The notes below the pieces were generated by a model that saw nothing but the letters and a program-made list of their open reading frames with translations, was not told the origin of the DNA and made no database searches. Source: Hyphomicrobiales bacterium (GTDB taxonomy: Bacteria > Pseudomonadota > Alphaproteobacteria > Rhizobiales > HXMU1428-3). Taken from it: DNA of 64,000 nt. Location: positions 46,868-110,867 of the forward strand of contig JAJFHX010000008.1 in assembly GCA_021775425.1 (NCBI GenBank), read 5' to 3'. Both the position numbers and the translations under genes were made by a program. This document shows, one piece after another, positions 62,794 to 64,000 of the stretch (the first letter of the stretch is position 1; each line of letters begins with the position of its first letter).

Positions 62794-64000
62794 ATGAATC
62801 AAACTGCCCTTGTTGAACATGTCAGTGCTTATAGTCCGAATGTGAATAAAGACCGGCTTGAGCTGGCATATGAATTTGCGCGGAAGTCGCATGGGTCGCA
62901 AAAGCGGGCATCAGGTGAACCTTACATTTCCCATCCGCTGGAAGTGGCCGAAATTCTCGCTGAATTAAAACTTGATGAAGATACTGTCATCGCAGCACTT
63001 CTGCATGACACGATTGAAGACACGGCTGCAACCAGAGAAGAAATTGACAAGCTATTTGGTGAAGATGTTGGCGGGCTGGTTGAAGGGGTGACCAAGCTTG
63101 GCAAGCTGAATCTGATTACCAAAAAGGCTGAACAGGCTGAAAATTTTCGTAAATTGCTGATTGCGATTTCTTCTGATGTCAGGGTTTTGCTCATCAAGAT
63201 GGCGGACAGGCTGCATAATATGCGCACGCTGGAATATGTGAAACCAGCGACGAGAAAACGCATTTCTGAAGAAACGATGGATATCTATGCACCGCTTGCC
63301 GGGCGGATGGGGATGCAATGGCTGCGGGAAGAACTTGAAGAACACAGCTATCGCTGGCTGAATGAAGATGCCTATTTTACGCTGACGCAAAAGCTGACAA
63401 AAATGCGTAAAAAAAATAAAGGTGTGATTCAGGATATTGAAAAAGAGTTGCGGCAAAAACTGAAAGAGAACGGTTTTGACGCGGAAGTTAAGCACCGGGA
63501 GAAGCGGCCTTATTCGATCTGGCGGAAGATGGACCATAAGCAGATTTCTCTTGAGCAGCTTTCTGATATTTATGGCTTTCGGGTGATTGTGAAATCGGTT
63601 GATGAATGTTACCGGGTGCTTGGTATGGTGCATACCATATGGCGGGCTGTGCCGGGGCGGTTTAAGGATTACATTTCAAACCCGAAGCAAAATGATTACC
63701 GCTCTATTCATACCTCCATCGTCGGGCCGCAATATCAGCGGGTTGAATTGCAGATCAGGACCAGAGAAATGCACCGGGTGGCTGAGTATGGCATTGCCGC
63801 GCATGCTTTGTATAAGGATGAAAGCCTTGGCATGTTGCCAAGAGGCGCGCATGGAGATGAAGCTGGTTCGGGGGCTGGTTTGCCCATTACCTCGCAAAGC
63901 AATATGGCTTCCAGTTCAGCTTATCAATGGTTGCGTCGGCTTGTAGACCAGCTTCTTGAAGGGGATAATCCTGAGGAATTTCTTGAGCATACGCGGCTTG
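62794..64000 (+). CDS. rel: Bifunctional (p)ppGpp synthetase/hydrolase, N-terminal part (cut by window edge)
   Basis: RelA/SpoT homologue; 402 residues are visible. The HD hydrolase domain has HDTIED (residues 71-76) and the synthetase domain has RFKDYISNPKQNDYRSIHT, the RxKD form that marks bifunctional Rel enzymes rather than monofunctional RelA. It makes and removes (p)ppGpp in starvation. The regulatory TGS and ACT domains lie beyond the edge. The RBS at the chosen ATG is weak. Confidence 0.95.
   Translation, partial: MNQTALVEHVSAYSPNVNKDRLELAYEFARKSHGSQKRASGEPYISHPLEVAEILAELKLDEDTVIAALLHDTIEDTAATREEIDKLFGEDVGGLVEGVTKLGKLNLITKKAEQAENFRKLLIAISSDVRVLLIKMADRLHNMRTLEYVKPATRKRISEETMDIYAPLAGRMGMQWLREELEEHSYRWLNEDAYFTLTQKLTKMRKKNKGVIQDIEKELRQKLKENGFDAEVKHREKRPYSIWRKMDHKQISLEQLSDIYGFRVIVKSVDECYRVLGMVHTIWRAVPGRFKDYISNPKQNDYRSIHTSIVGPQYQRVELQIRTREMHRVAEYGIAAHALYKDESLGMLPRGAHGDEAGSGAGLPITSQSNMASSSAYQWLRRLVDQLLEGDNPEEFLEHTRL

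Noticed and set aside
1..64000. tRNA, rRNA or tmRNA genes
   Set aside because: I searched by eye for T-loop and acceptor patterns and found none convincing; a covariance search would be decisive.

Overview
This 64 kb window is chromosomal DNA of an alphaproteobacterium, most likely a marine or host-associated member near Hyphomicrobiales/Rhizobiales. The evidence is the acpS-lepB-rnc-era-recO and rpoZ-rel blocks, families typical of this class (DUF1489, DUF2062, NnrU, UDGb-type uracil-DNA glycosylase), a GC content near one half by eye, and the mix of TRAP and tripartite tricarboxylate (TTT) transporters. No rRNA, tRNA, transposase, prophage or CRISPR array was found. Both ends cut genes: an RND pump at the left and rel at the right.

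Left third (1-21 kb), transport and catabolism. An RND efflux pump and its adaptor come first. A GntR/UTRA regulator is then followed by a full 3-sulfolactate catabolic operon: suyAB sulfo-lyase, TTT transporter, slcC and comC dehydrogenases of opposite stereospecificity, and a SuyZ/YeiH-type exporter. It converges at a bidirectional terminator on a malonate operon made of a DctP-DctQ-DctM TRAP transporter and a malonyl-CoA decarboxylase/malonyl-CoA synthetase fusion, with a divergent FCD-type GntR regulator. A DctB/DctD-like two-component pair follows; its AAA+ regulator lacks the GAFTGA loop.

Middle (21-43 kb), envelope and housekeeping. A lipoprotein gene precedes a four-gene membrane cassette (Sel1-repeat protein, MotA/TolQ/ExbB-like channel, single-span protein with periplasmic domain, two-span protein) that I could not assign to a known system. 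A bufferin-type RiPP operon (bufA-bufB-bufC) ends next to a dodecin gene. Then come DUF1489, an NHL-like lipoprotein, a DksA-type protein, nnrU, panB, a YfgM-like TPR protein with bamB, der, holC, a methyltransferase, fetAB, a GST and small secreted or Sel1 proteins.

Right third (42-64 kb). DUF2062-acpS-lepB-rnc-era-recO form a conserved block. The era-recO gap holds three copies of a short element whose two nested stems are kept by compensatory base changes. Next are a Tat-exported glycosidase-like protein, a pentapeptide-repeat protein, an unexplained 0.9 kb gap, and a second uncharacterised envelope cassette: a BON/OmpA protein, a 28-residue membrane microprotein, and an acidic membrane-anchored protein with four HhH-like domains. 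An alpha/beta hydrolase-fold protein without the nucleophile serine, a lytic transglycosylase, dapA, smpB, a uracil-DNA glycosylase, folK, rpoZ and rel close the window.

The best candidates for undescribed biology are the covarying repeats (46255-46469), the MotA/ExbB cassette (22352-24938), the BON-OmpA/microprotein/HhH cassette (50280-55343) and the MCD-MatB fusion.
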